A stretch of DNA of 64,000 bases from Chondrinema litorale (GCF_026250525.1 NZ_CP111051.1:167363-231362), one strand, 5' to 3'; positions 27,326-37,179 are shown, counted from the first letter of the stretch. A program made the numbers and translations. The notes: generated by a model not told the origin, from the sequence alone.

Positions 27326-27814
27326 ATGCGCGAAATTGAATGTATTCTATTATTAGAAGACAATGAAGCCGATCAATATATTATCAGAAAGTTGTTAAAA
27401 AAAGCTGGCTCCAAAATAGATATAATTGTTTGCGACGAAATCTCGGACTACAAATTAAAAATAAAAAAATACTCTCCCGATGTAATTTTAGCAGATTTTA
27501 ATGTGCCGGGTTTTAATAGTTATGATGCTATTCAAATAAGTAGACGATACAATTCTTTTACCCCATTTATTTTTGTTACTGGGAGTGTAAACATAATAAC
27601 AGCAAAAGATACTGTAATTAGTGCGGCAGATGCCTATGTGTTAAAAGATAACATAAAAGCATTACCAGAAGTGCTTCACTCCTTATGGAAGCGCTCAATA
27701 AACTACCAAAAAATGCAAATCGAATATCTAAAACTACATGAACTCTCAAACAGATTTGATAATATGATTAATAAGTTAAAACCATTGATCGATACAGATA
27801 AGCAAAACAATTAA
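27326..27814 (+). CDS. Stand-alone response-regulator receiver protein
   Basis: A 162-residue protein with a complete receiver set: Glu11/Asp12 in LLEDNEAD, phospho-acceptor Asp57 in ILADFNVPG, Thr85 in FVTGS and Lys107 in YVLKDN. A short helical C-terminal extension follows with no output domain. It resembles the gene 100 bp upstream (same YVLKDN/YLLRDN end, same length extension), pointing to a tandem duplication. Its 3' end overlaps the convergent gene at 27811 by 4 bp. Confidence 0.88.
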   Translation: MREIECILLLEDNEADQYIIRKLLKKAGSKIDIIVCDEISDYKLKIKKYSPDVILADFNVPGFNSYDAIQISRRYNSFTPFIFVTGSVNIITAKDTVISAADAYVLKDNIKALPEVLHSLWKRSINYQKMQIEYLKLHELSNRFDNMINKLKPLIDTDKQNN

Positions 27815-28272
27815 AAATGTTCTATATAGATTTCTGCTAATTTTTTAGATTCTTTTAATTCTTCTTGGTTCGATTCACTGTTTTGTTTTTTAGGCCAAAT
27901 GTGAAATCCACCTTTAATTTTATCACTAAATTTTTCTAGAATATATTTAATGGTTTCGGGATCTAACATTCCACTTAAGTCTGTTAGATCTTCCCAAATT
28001 CCCCAAATGCCATTTTCATCAATATCTCCTTTATAAGAGATTTTGTGTGTAGCATAAGTCTTTATCATTTTGATGATGAAGGTATCCAAATTATAATTTC
28101 CATCCCAAGTAAATGGAGCTACATCATCTTCACCAGAACCAGAGACAACTTTGTCTGAAAAAGATAATTCAATAGCCATTTTGTGCTGCTCAGGTGAATT
28201 GCTATAACAGTAAAAACCTTCCCATTCTCCACTAGGCAGTAAGTGATGCGATTCTGTATTTTGAGTGTCCAT
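27811..28272 (-). CDS. Uncharacterised lipocalin-like small protein
   Basis: A 153-residue soluble protein without a signal peptide. The pattern PSGEWEGFYCYSNSPEQHKM, GSGEDDVAPFTWDGNYNLD, HKISYKGDIDENGIWGIWED suggests a small antiparallel beta-barrel in which each strand carries an aromatic or Gly anchor. Similar W.G.Y / GSG.D.VG.F / GIWG.W proteins occur in bacteria and eukaryotes without a known role. Its 3' end overlaps the convergent receiver gene by 4 bp. Confidence 0.65.
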   Translation of the reverse strand: MDTQNTESHHLLPSGEWEGFYCYSNSPEQHKMAIELSFSDKVVSGSGEDDVAPFTWDGNYNLDTFIIKMIKTYATHKISYKGDIDENGIWGIWEDLTDLSGMLDPETIKYILEKFSDKIKGGFHIWPKKQNSESNQEELKESKKLAEIYIEHF

Positions 28273-28364
28273 GAAATTTAATTTTAGGTTAATTTGACAT
28301 TATTTCTAGGTAAAACAATCTTGTATTATTAAACCACGAACACTCAAAATATTGCTTTTTAAGC

Positions 28365-29420
28365 CTAATTAGGAAGTTTTTTAAATACCCTATCTTCTGT
28401 ATCTGAAATGGTATATCCTGTTATCTGTTCTGAAGCATTTCGCTGAAAGCTTACCACATTTTTACCCAAATCAAGAAATTTATCCTTTTCTAAATAGAAC
28501 AAAGGAAAGGTTCTTTCTCCGATGGTAACTTCTAAAGCCTTTTCTCTTTCGTTAATTACTAACTGTAGTTGCAAATTGTCTTTATATTCGTAGTGGCCTT
28601 CATATTCTGATAAAGTTGAAGTAGCTACCAAATCAGTATAAGGATTATCTTCAGCCAATATTAAACCTTCACCGGGAGTCCACTTATCGTATTCCATATA
28701 ATAAGCAGTTTTTCTAGCCACATCAAAACCTTGTAATTTGGCTACCAAATGCAATGCTCCATCGATTCCCGCCGAAATGCCAGCTGTGGTAATAACATTG
28801 CCATTATCTACAAAGCGAACATTTTTTAGTACATTTATTTTAGGATAATTATTTTCCAATCCATCTAAAGCATCGTGGAAAGTAGTAGCTGTTTTATTAT
28901 CTAGTATGCCAGATTCTGCCAGAATAAAAGCCCCTGTACAAACTGAAAAGTAATATTCTATTCCGTCTTGTGATTTTACCCAATTTATAACTTCAGAATC
29001 TCCAGAAGCAACACTTGAGTTTCCACCAAAAAAAGCAAGAATATCTGCTTTGGGAGTATCTTCAATGCTATAATCTGGAATAACTTTCATTATCCCTTGG
29101 GTAATAATTGAGTCTTTAGTTTTAGAAACAGTGAAAACCTCGTAACCAGCATAAGCAAAAACTTCCATTGGGCCAGCAAAATCCAGCACTTCTACACCAG
29201 ACTGCAAATAGAAAGCAATTGTTTTTTGCGATGATTTTTTGAAATTGGAAAGATCTTCTTTAGTAATTAATGTCATTCCGCAATGAGTACATTTGCCCAT
29301 TTCAGTAAATTCTAACTCGTCGCAATGGCTATTACAAGGAGGACAATAATAAGTCGCCATAGGCTGTGCAAATAATGATGAAGTTAAAAGCGTAAAAATT
29401 AAAATGATCAGTTTCAGCAT
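28365..29420 (-). CDS. Exported DJ-1/PfpI-family protein with N-terminal metal-binding CxxC motifs
   Basis: A protein of 351 residues. The signal peptide ends SLFAQ. A zinc-ribbon-like heavy-metal-binding segment follows (Cys26/Cys29 in YYCPPC and Cys44/Cys47 in CTHCGM). The DJ-1/PfpI domain at about 66-260 contains the conserved nucleophile Cys161 in VCTGAFILAESG. A C-terminal domain of about 75 residues (STLSEYEGHYEYKDNLQLQL) looks like a small beta-barrel. The protein should be periplasmic. It lies next to the GlxA-like regulator, and its DJ-1 domain resembles that of the neighbour, suggesting a shared ligand or pathway. Substrate unknown. Confidence 0.82.
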   Translation of the reverse strand: MLKLIILIFTLLTSSLFAQPMATYYCPPCNSHCDELEFTEMGKCTHCGMTLITKEDLSNFKKSSQKTIAFYLQSGVEVLDFAGPMEVFAYAGYEVFTVSKTKDSIITQGIMKVIPDYSIEDTPKADILAFFGGNSSVASGDSEVINWVKSQDGIEYYFSVCTGAFILAESGILDNKTATTFHDALDGLENNYPKINVLKNVRFVDNGNVITTAGISAGIDGALHLVAKLQGFDVARKTAYYMEYDKWTPGEGLILAEDNPYTDLVATSTLSEYEGHYEYKDNLQLQLVINEREKALEVTIGERTFPLFYLEKDKFLDLGKNVVSFQRNASEQITGYTISDTEDRVFKKLPN

Positions 29421-29510
29421 TGATTTATGTTTTAGTTATAAGGCTAAGTTAAATGCTGAAGTCGCACAGCGAAAGGACAACAATACGCAGAATTAGGACA
29501 TGTTTTTCAA

Positions 29511-30458
29511 TTAGATTTCGGTAGGTAAAACGTCTTTATGCCTTTTTAATAAAGTTCTGAGTTGATTGCTACTTTTTAATCCACATTGGTCTGCTACAAA
29601 ATCGACTTTGTTTTGCGCTGCTAAAAGATGTACTGCTCTTTCTACTCGTAACTTTTCCAAATAAGCGCCAATGGTAATTCCAGTAATTTTCTTAAAAAGT
29701 CTCGTGAGATTGCGAGGACTCATATTTACAGTTTCGGCAATTTCTTCTATGGTGAATGAATTTTGGATATTAGCAATCATATAATCCTGAGCTGAATGGA
29801 CACGCTCTTCCATATGATTTTTGTATTGAAGAAATACACTTAATTGCTTATCTGTTTTACTCCGTCGAAAGTAAATGACAACTTCCCGAGCAATGTCAGC
29901 AGCGAATTTTCCACCGTATTGCACTTCTATTAAATACAAAGCCAAATCAATTCCTGAAGCTACTCCGGCACTCGTATACAAATGATCATTGTCTACAAAA
30001 AGTCTCTCCTTTTTTAATTCGATGGTAGGATATCTTTGCTGAAATCGTTTAACAAACTTCCAGTGTGTGGTACAGCTTTTATCATTTAATAAACCACTTT
30101 CTGCCAGTAAAAAAGCGCCTGTACAAACTGAACAAACATTGGCTCCATTGGCATATTGCTGATTTAACCAAGTAAAAAATGCTTTGCAAGTTTGCTGAAA
30201 AGCTATATCTGAAATTAGCTGATATTCTAAGCCAGGTATAAAAACAAAATCACCTTCACTTAAATTAAACTGACTAAAAGGCTCCAATTTGGAAAAATGT
30301 AAACCTGCACTACTTTCAATATCAGTATCATTGTTTAATGTAGCAAAATGAATTTCTATGTCAGCACCATACATACTGGCTTCATAAAAAATTTGTGCTG
30401 GACCTGTGCAATCTAATAAATGTACTTTGGGTGGAATTATAAAAATTACTTTGCTCAC
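29511..30458 (-). CDS. GlxA-like transcriptional regulator: DJ-1/PfpI sensor domain plus AraC helix-turn-helix
   Basis: A protein of 315 residues. The N-terminal DJ-1/PfpI domain, about 1-190, has the elbow Cys112 in VCSVCTGAFLLAES. The C-terminal AraC DNA-binding domain, about 215-315, contains SFTIEEIAETVNMSPRNLTR and the second helix-turn-helix around VDFVADQCGLKSSNQLRTLL. It should be cytosolic and sense a small molecule, as GlxA-family regulators do. It lies 90 bp upstream of the exported DJ-1 protein gene on the same strand, a likely target, and 28 bp downstream of the NadR-like gene. Confidence 0.9.
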   Translation of the reverse strand: MSKVIFIIPPKVHLLDCTGPAQIFYEASMYGADIEIHFATLNNDTDIESSAGLHFSKLEPFSQFNLSEGDFVFIPGLEYQLISDIAFQQTCKAFFTWLNQQYANGANVCSVCTGAFLLAESGLLNDKSCTTHWKFVKRFQQRYPTIELKKERLFVDNDHLYTSAGVASGIDLALYLIEVQYGGKFAADIAREVVIYFRRSKTDKQLSVFLQYKNHMEERVHSAQDYMIANIQNSFTIEEIAETVNMSPRNLTRLFKKITGITIGAYLEKLRVERAVHLLAAQNKVDFVADQCGLKSSNQLRTLLKRHKDVLPTEI

Positions 30459-30486
30459 AAAAGAAAGTTAATACAAAAACTGAAGC

Positions 30487-31473
30487 TTACCAATCATAAA
30501 AGTTTACATCCTTCAAAAAATTTGCAATTTGCTGGTATCGAGAAGTCCAATCACCAGATATTTCTTTATAATTTATATCGAAATCTTTCAATGTTTCTCT
30601 ATGATGTACATCTAATATATTTCTATCTGCTTCTTCTAATCTACCGCCATCTTGCTCATAAGGTAATTCTTTTGTTAGATAGAAATAATAATCTGCTTTA
30701 CTGGCTTGGTAAATCTCTTTATCTAATTCAAGATACTTTCCAAATCCATATTTAGCATATGATTGCGTGATATGGATATCTGTATCTATAAATACAAAAG
30801 GAGTTAATTTTTTGCTTTCTTTCTCAATACTTTCAGCGTGAACTTTAGCAATCAGTTTTACTTGTTCTAGGGAAAAATCTTTTGAATCTTGAATAATTTC
30901 TCTTCCAACTTCTTCAACTAATACACTATTAAACTCCTTAAAAAGTGTTGTTGAAATACTGCTTTTTCCAGTGCACTCTGTCCCTAAAAGAACTACTTTC
31001 TTTTGCAAATCTCTCTTTACAGCATCTGGTAAAAAATGCCAGTTATTATAAGCAGATTCTCTTATTTTTGTAGCTGAGATAGGATTTTTTATTCTCTGCT
31101 GGTCGAAGTAAATATGTTCGATTTGCATAAATTCCGACACATATTCACCATACTTTTCTGAAGTAACCAATAAATCTACCTCAGGCAAAACAGATTGAAA
31201 GTAATTTGCCCAAACTTTGGAAACCTCCGTAGAAGATTCCGAAGTATTGGGCAATTCTGCTTCTTTATAATTTAATTCGATTACTTTAATCTCTGGTTCA
31301 TCAGCATATGTTTCATTTATCCAACTTACTCTAGTTGCAGATGGCAATTTTTCTTTATCACTGCAACAGACAACCACAAACAGCTCATTGCATTTAGAAT
31401 TTGCAAAATCGATTAAAGCTTTGTGTCCATTATGGAATGGCATGTATTTACCAAAAACAAATCCTCTCTTCAC
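30487..31473 (-). CDS. nadR: NadR-like NMN adenylyltransferase / nicotinamide riboside kinase
   Basis: A protein of 328 residues. The nucleotidyltransferase domain (about 1-150) has the HxGH motif HNGH at 14-17 and the ISATKIR motif at about 132-138. The kinase domain (about 158-328) has the P-loop GTECTGKSS at 164-172 and an EEVGRE segment. There is no N-terminal helix-turn-helix, so this is the enzymatic, non-repressor form. It converts nicotinamide riboside to NMN and NMN to NAD in the salvage pathway. It is 53 bp downstream of the permease gene, perhaps by chance. Confidence 0.9.
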   Translation of the reverse strand: MKRGFVFGKYMPFHNGHKALIDFANSKCNELFVVVCCSDKEKLPSATRVSWINETYADEPEIKVIELNYKEAELPNTSESSTEVSKVWANYFQSVLPEVDLLVTSEKYGEYVSEFMQIEHIYFDQQRIKNPISATKIRESAYNNWHFLPDAVKRDLQKKVVLLGTECTGKSSISTTLFKEFNSVLVEEVGREIIQDSKDFSLEQVKLIAKVHAESIEKESKKLTPFVFIDTDIHITQSYAKYGFGKYLELDKEIYQASKADYYFYLTKELPYEQDGGRLEEADRNILDVHHRETLKDFDINYKEISGDWTSRYQQIANFLKDVNFYDW

Positions 31474-31526
31474 TTTATTAGTTTTAATATTGTTTTGAGC
31501 TACAAAAGTAAAACTAATCTTCTCAT

Positions 31527-34199
31527 TTACTCAGCTCTTAAAGTATCCGACGGATTTGAATTTGCTGCTGATAAAACCTTGCCTCCCATAGTAATTGATG
31601 TTACTATTAAAATAACTAGTAAGGAGATTACAAAAGGTAATATTCCAATCTCTACTTGATACTTGTATTGGCTTAAAAAAGCTTCTTTAGTTAGCAGATA
31701 ACCTAGTGATATGCCTAAAACCCAAGCGATGAAAACAACTATTAAATATGGCTTATTTATCAAAACAAGTATTTGATTAAAATTCGCACCCATTACTTTT
31801 CTAATGCCTATTTCTTTTACTTTTCGATTAATAGTTAAAGACATGAGTGCAAACAGACCAGATGCAGATAAAATTACTGTTAGGACTGCTAGAAATAGAA
31901 ATAATTCTTTAAAAATTTTGCCTGTCTCTTTATCATTCGATAGTAAAAGCTCCTGAGTTTGTCCTTGATAAGGTTCGTAAGCAATATGCTTTTTCCAAAT
32001 CTCTTTCAAGTTTGCTATTACCACTTCTTTTTGGTTTGGATAAGTTCTCAATACCAGAAACCCTTCTGAACTATTTTTATGACCAATTACTAATGGACTC
32101 GTTTCTTTATTATTTCTATCAAACATATTGTAAATAATGTCTTGAATTACACCTACCACATGTTTATCAATCCCATTAATTTTTATGTTTTGCCCAAGAG
32201 GTGATTCACCATTAAAACTCTTTGCCAGTGTTTCGTTAATCCAGACAGCGGAGGTATCTATGTTTTCATCTGATAAATTTCCCTGCAAAATATTTACCTC
32301 TAATAGATTCAGATACTTGTTATTTGATGAAACATACTCAACCTTTTTTTCCTCATCTCCCATTTCAAATTTTACCGTTTCTGGCCAAGCTCCACCTATG
32401 TGATAATGACTTATTGTTGAAGATTTTACACCTGCAATTTGGTTCACTTCATTCAATAACAGATCACCTTCTTCTTCTGTAACATACATACTAATCAGAT
32501 TTTGTCTATTGTATCCAAAATCTAAGTTCGATTGAAAAGATGCATTTTTGAACATTACAATTCCACCAAATACTGCTATAAAAGAAATACAAAATTGGAA
32601 AGCCAATAATACTTTAGTGAAAGTACCTGAGCCTTTTAATCTATAGTTGCCTTTTAATATTGACGAAGGTTCCATTTTGCCTATATACAAAGCAGGGTAA
32701 ATACCCGCGAGAATCGAAACTATAATAAGAAGCGCTACCAAAAAGACAAACATACTATAGTTGTTGGCATAAACCAGCTCAAATGGAGGGTTTGTTTGGT
32801 TTATCCACGCCATAAAAAAATCGGCAAATATTAGAGAAAGGAATAGTGAAATCATACAAGTAATCAGATTTTCGAAAAGAAACTGAAAGATAATTTGCCG
32901 CTTAACTCCACCCAATACTTTTCTAATACCAATTTCTTTTACCCTTTTCTGTGCAAATGCCATTGTTGTATTGGTAAAATTGAAAATAGCTACCAATAAT
33001 ATAAGTATTGAAATCACCGAGAAGATCATGATCGGCTCCATCGGAACAAATGAGTTTGGTAATCCCGAACTGTTTAAATGATGCTTTTTTGATGCAATGT
33101 CTTTAAAGGGAATAAGATAAAATTGATGTATAGACCAAAGTTCAGCAGAGAGACCTTTATAAGTTGGTATATAACTTTGTAGACTTTGTTCTAGTTGATT
33201 AGCCGCTACTGTGTTATCAATTTTTATAAATGTTACGGGATGTGCCCAACCATCTATTGCATCTTTATTAATTTTTTTATACTTAAAATAATGAGCTGTA
33301 CTTGTTAAAAATTTGGCTTTAAAACTGTTATTCTTAGGCATTTTTTTGAAAACACCAGCCACTTGAAAACCAACCTCTTCTATCGATTTCTCTTTCTTTA
33401 CATTGCCTTCTTCATCAGTTACGTCTTTTTCGATATTGTAATTAATGTATAAGGTTTTGCCTACAGCAGGCTCTGTTCCGAAATATTTTATAGCAACTTC
33501 TTCTTCAATAAAAATGGCAGAGGGGTCTTGCTTAAAGGTTTCTAAACTCCCAGACAATAACGGAAAATTAAAGAAATCAAAAAAAGTAGTATCTGTATAA
33601 CAAATTCTTTCCCAGAAAACATCATCACCATTACTCAGATAATCATTTTGTATAAAGAATCGGGTAAAACTCTCAATGCCATTTTGTTCATGAGTTACAG
33701 TTTCACCCATAGTTATAGGCGTCATATTACTCCTCAACTCATAATCACGACCTTGTTCAGCATCTTTTCGAACTTGTATTTGATATATATTATCTGTGTT
33801 CTCAAAGATGTTATTAAACTCCATATTGAACTCTACAAGTACATAGGCGAAAATAGCACTTGCCAGTGCCAGACCTAAACCGATTACATTAATTGAAATA
33901 TAAGGCGCATTTTTGAGCATGTGCCTGTAACTAATCTTAAGATAATTTTTCCACATAGGAACAAAAGTTAAAAAATGAATTTTGTACTGTGTTATTTTGA
34001 GATTATACAAGCGCATAAATAAGATGGCATTCCAAACATACCACCACTTTGCAACTGTATATGTTGTGGTTTCTAATTTCCTTTCGAATAGCTCGTGTAA
34101 GTCTCCGGTTACATCGTCTTGGTATTCTTCTAAGCAATACCATTTAATAAACCGATCTGCCCATTTTGGTGGCAATTGATTTTTGTCTTGCTCTTTCAT
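31527..34199 (-). CDS. MacB/FtsX-family ABC permease with N-terminal permease prefix domain
   Basis: A protein of 890 residues. The first 75 are the soluble prefix domain (PPKWADRFIKWYCLEEYQDD) that is fused to permeases in Bacteroidota and linked to PadR regulators. Two MacB_PCD periplasmic domains and two FtsX transmembrane blocks follow, giving eight spans after the prefix. The motif VKEIGIRKVLGG and its repeat VKEIGIRKVMGA mark the coupling helices. No ATPase subunit lies nearby. Substrates of this class are unknown and may include signals, lipoproteins or toxic compounds. The start overlaps the PadR stop by 4 nt (ATGA), indicating tight coupling. Confidence 0.93.
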   Translation of the reverse strand: MKEQDKNQLPPKWADRFIKWYCLEEYQDDVTGDLHELFERKLETTTYTVAKWWYVWNAILFMRLYNLKITQYKIHFLTFVPMWKNYLKISYRHMLKNAPYISINVIGLGLALASAIFAYVLVEFNMEFNNIFENTDNIYQIQVRKDAEQGRDYELRSNMTPITMGETVTHEQNGIESFTRFFIQNDYLSNGDDVFWERICYTDTTFFDFFNFPLLSGSLETFKQDPSAIFIEEEVAIKYFGTEPAVGKTLYINYNIEKDVTDEEGNVKKEKSIEEVGFQVAGVFKKMPKNNSFKAKFLTSTAHYFKYKKINKDAIDGWAHPVTFIKIDNTVAANQLEQSLQSYIPTYKGLSAELWSIHQFYLIPFKDIASKKHHLNSSGLPNSFVPMEPIMIFSVISILILLVAIFNFTNTTMAFAQKRVKEIGIRKVLGGVKRQIIFQFLFENLITCMISLFLSLIFADFFMAWINQTNPPFELVYANNYSMFVFLVALLIIVSILAGIYPALYIGKMEPSSILKGNYRLKGSGTFTKVLLAFQFCISFIAVFGGIVMFKNASFQSNLDFGYNRQNLISMYVTEEEGDLLLNEVNQIAGVKSSTISHYHIGGAWPETVKFEMGDEEKKVEYVSSNNKYLNLLEVNILQGNLSDENIDTSAVWINETLAKSFNGESPLGQNIKINGIDKHVVGVIQDIIYNMFDRNNKETSPLVIGHKNSSEGFLVLRTYPNQKEVVIANLKEIWKKHIAYEPYQGQTQELLLSNDKETGKIFKELFLFLAVLTVILSASGLFALMSLTINRKVKEIGIRKVMGANFNQILVLINKPYLIVVFIAWVLGISLGYLLTKEAFLSQYKYQVEIGILPFVISLLVILIVTSITMGGKVLSAANSNPSDTLRAE

Positions 34200-34534
34200 A
34201 AGCTACCACCCTCCCATATCACTTTTGGAACTTGTTGCCACATGCGATTACGCTGCTCTCTTGCTTCGTTAATAGCTTTTTTACCGTAGGCAGTAACTTC
34301 AAAAAAGCGCTTTTTTCTTCCTCCTCTCACATTGGTTGCTCCACCAGTATGTGATTCAAGAAATCCTTTTTTCTCTAACCTGATCAATGTTTCGTGCACT
34401 GTGCTTATGGTACTACTTCTACCAGTTTGCTGTTTTATCTCATCCATTACAGCAATACCATAAGCTTCGCCATGCAAAATGGCTACTGATAGCATTACCA
34501 GCTCCTCAAATTCGCCTAAATAAAGACCTTTCAT
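34196..34534 (-). CDS. PadR-family transcriptional repressor
   Basis: A protein of 112 residues. The winged-helix PadR domain runs from ELVMLSVAILHGEAYGIAVM through STVHETLIRLEKKGFLESHT, and the wing has GGRKKRFFEVTAYGKKAI. It probably represses its own operon with the permease, which starts within the PadR stop codon. Two copies of TTTCGGTTTTGT upstream (34544-34555 and 34610-34621) are candidate operators. The inducer is unknown. Confidence 0.93.
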   Translation of the reverse strand: MKGLYLGEFEELVMLSVAILHGEAYGIAVMDEIKQQTGRSSTISTVHETLIRLEKKGFLESHTGGATNVRGGRKKRFFEVTAYGKKAINEAREQRNRMWQQVPKVIWEGGSL

Positions 34535-34893
34535 TTTTATTTATTTCGGTTTTGTCGAATAAATATAAAAGGAATTTAGATACCATCAAATTTTATTGGT
34601 AAATATTTCTTTCGGTTTTGTGGAGTTGATTAGTCATATTATATATATTTTATGCATTTACAATAATTAACAAACTAAAAAATTTATCCTCCATAATTAC
34701 TACACAAGAATACCAATATCTAGATATAAAAATCTCCCGACTTATTTATTGTAAATTTTATCATCGCCACTTTTGGCTTTGAGCTCAATCACTATACGCT
34801 TACTAAAAATTATACTATACAAACTACCTAAACTCACAGGTGATTTTTTACTATAAAAATCTGCTATTTTTTCTCTACAAAACACTTAGTATA
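34535..34893. other. Divergent intergenic interval between PadR and a T9SS cargo gene
   Basis: It contains the PadR promoter region with the two 12-bp direct repeats and the upstream region of the broken surface-protein gene. No reading frame is credible here. A plus-strand ATG at 34840 would add 18 residues to the cargo protein but lies ahead of a better signal peptide start at 34894. Confidence 0.5.
34544..34621 (-). promoter_or_regulatory. Two 12-bp direct repeats TTTCGGTTTTGT upstream of PadR
   Basis: Exact copies lie at 34544-34555 and 34610-34621, 66 bp apart, about six helical turns. The copy nearer the gene is embedded in TCGGTTTTGTCGA, an imperfect palindrome. Position and spacing fit autoregulation by the PadR protein, which is inference. 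Confidence 0.4.
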
Positions 34894-37127
34894 ATGTTCT
34901 CTGAATTTACAAGTTTGGTTAAGTCAAATTTTAAGCACACATCTATATTTTACTTTTGTTCTATTCTATTGTTTCTCAATATCACATCTAACTGTAAAGC
35001 TCAACTTACAGCAGAATGGGCAAGTGTTCCAATTGGAATAGGAAATAATTATGGATACACTATTTCTGTTGATGATTTTGGTAATTCTTATATAGCAGGC
35101 ACATTCACAAACGATAATTTGGATTTTGGAAATGGTGTGATACTTTCTGATAGTTATATGGACAAACATGACATATTTGTAGCTAAATATAATAACTCAG
35201 GTGAAGCTCAATGGGCTAAAACATTTAATACTAATACAAGCACTTATTTTAATGACCTAATAATAAAAGCAACACCCGAGGGTGAAGTTTACATTGCAGG
35301 AAGCTACACTAACACTGAAATAGACTTTGGCAATGAAGCTATCATTCAAAATGATAGTGATTCTGAAGATATATTTTTGGTAAAATATAACACTGATGGA
35401 GAAACTCAATGGGCTAGATCTATTGGAAATTCAGATACAGATAAACCAAAATCTTTGGCTATAGATAGCTACGGTAATATTTACATTGCCGGCTATTATA
35501 GTAGTCCGTATATTTTTTGGGGCATTATAAAAGGCAGCCTAGGTCCATTTTATAATAAAGAAGTATATCTCCCAATATACACCTATAACAAAGGTGAAAG
35601 TGATATGTTTTTAGCAAAATATAATAGATTTGGCAATCTTAAATGGGCTAAGAGTTTTGGAGATACTGGTAATGATGTCGCATCTTCATTAGCTTTTGAT
35701 GTAAATGGAAATCTTTATTTAGCAGGCAAGTCGGATGGTGATTTCCTTATACCAGGAATGGAAACTGGGGATACTTACCTTATTCAATTTGATGATAAAG
35801 GCCAGATTAATTGGTTAAAAGGTTTTGCAGCTAGCTTTAGTAAAATTTCCATAAGTGCTAAGGAAAATATTTATCTAGCAGGCTCTTATTATAATAACTC
35901 TATAAATTTTGGTAATGGAGTTAGCTTACCTGAATCGGATATTTATCAAACTCAGACATGTATCGTTAAATTTAACAATATTGGAGAAGCACAGTGGGCT
36001 AATAAAATTGATTGTATTGTTGAAGATGCTTGGTCTGGAAATGAAAATACCGGAGCCTCGATTGCACTAGATAATTTTGAAATTATATATATATAACTGG
36101 GTATTTCACAAGCACGGGTATTGACTTTGGAGATGGAATAGTAGTCGAAAAGGCTAATAATTCTGAAAATCGTTCCGATATCTTTTTTGCACAATACAAT
36201 AACAATGGTATTCCATTATGGGCAAATGCTTATGGGGGTGGAGATCATGATAGTGGTTATGGCGTAGATGTAGGTAACACTAATCATATTTACATTACTG
36301 GTATATATAAAGGACATAATCTTAATTTTGGAAATGGTGTAGAAGCATTCACGAATCCTAATATAGATGAAGAAGAAGATATATATGTCACAAAATTTTC
36401 AAGTCTATATTCATTAGAAGGTAATAGATACCCACTAGGTATTGGCTATCTTATTGAAAATGAAAATGGAGTAAATCCCATAACCCCAATTGACAAATCA
36501 GAGAATAATGGGTTATATCTAAAAGGCTTAGCCATGTACGATATTGGAGATAGAATTAGATATCGTTTTGAAATTCCTGAGAGTGGCAATTACCAATTGA
36601 ATGTAAGATTAAGATCAGGAGATAATAACGGAGCTACTTCCTACTGGCCAAATGACTATCAGTTTCAAGTAAATGGTAGTACAGAAACTTTTGAGGGAGA
36701 TGAAACAACAGTTGAACATTTCCCTACTCATTGGGGTAATTCATGGTTCGGTGTTATGCACTCAAGTGCTATAAATTTGGAGGAAGGAATTAATGAAATA
36801 ATAATACAGGCCAATGGAGCATGGACAATTTTAGATTATTTAGAAGTATTACCAGCTACAAGTAGTTTGAGAAAGTCTGCCACGCTTTTCGATGAAGAGA
36901 AAATTATATTATTCCCTAATCCTGCAAGTGCAGCCACCGAATACTTTAACATCGTAGCAGAAAAAGATATATTTAGAATTACTGTTTTTAAGATGAATGG
37001 AGAACAATCGATAAATAATGAATAAAATAATAGTGCAAAGATAAAAATGCCAACTGCTGGTTTATACTATGCCCAAATTCAAACTATAGATGGCAAGCTC
37101 CACACAAAACAGTTTTTGATAAAGTAA
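34894..37127 (+). pseudogene. T9SS-exported SBBP beta-propeller protein, broken by a (TA)6 frameshift and an in-frame TAA
   Basis: A signal peptide ending NCKAQ is followed by repeated beta-propeller (SBBP) units (GNSYIAGTFTNDNLDFGNG, GNIYIAGYYSS, NIYLAGSYYNNSINFGNG). At 36084-36095 a (TA)6 tract shifts the frame into a stop at 36094-36096. Removing one TA unit restores NFEIIYITGYFTSTGIDFGDG, the expected repeat. The restored frame continues through a carbohydrate-binding-like domain (YRFEIPESGNYQLNVRLRSG) to a type A sorting domain (ILFPNPAS, AGLYYAQIQT), itself cut by an in-frame TAA at 37023-37025, before ending at 37127. Two lesions suggest a decaying gene; a phase-variable gene is possible. 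Confidence 0.8.
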
Positions 37128-37179
37128 CTTCATTTCTAAAATATCAAATTCAAATATTTAATTGATAAAGTATAATATA

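Noticed and set aside
31527..34534. Possible defence or toxin-antitoxin module at the PadR-permease pair
   Set aside because: The two genes match the well-known regulator/permease arrangement, and no toxin or nuclease domain is present.
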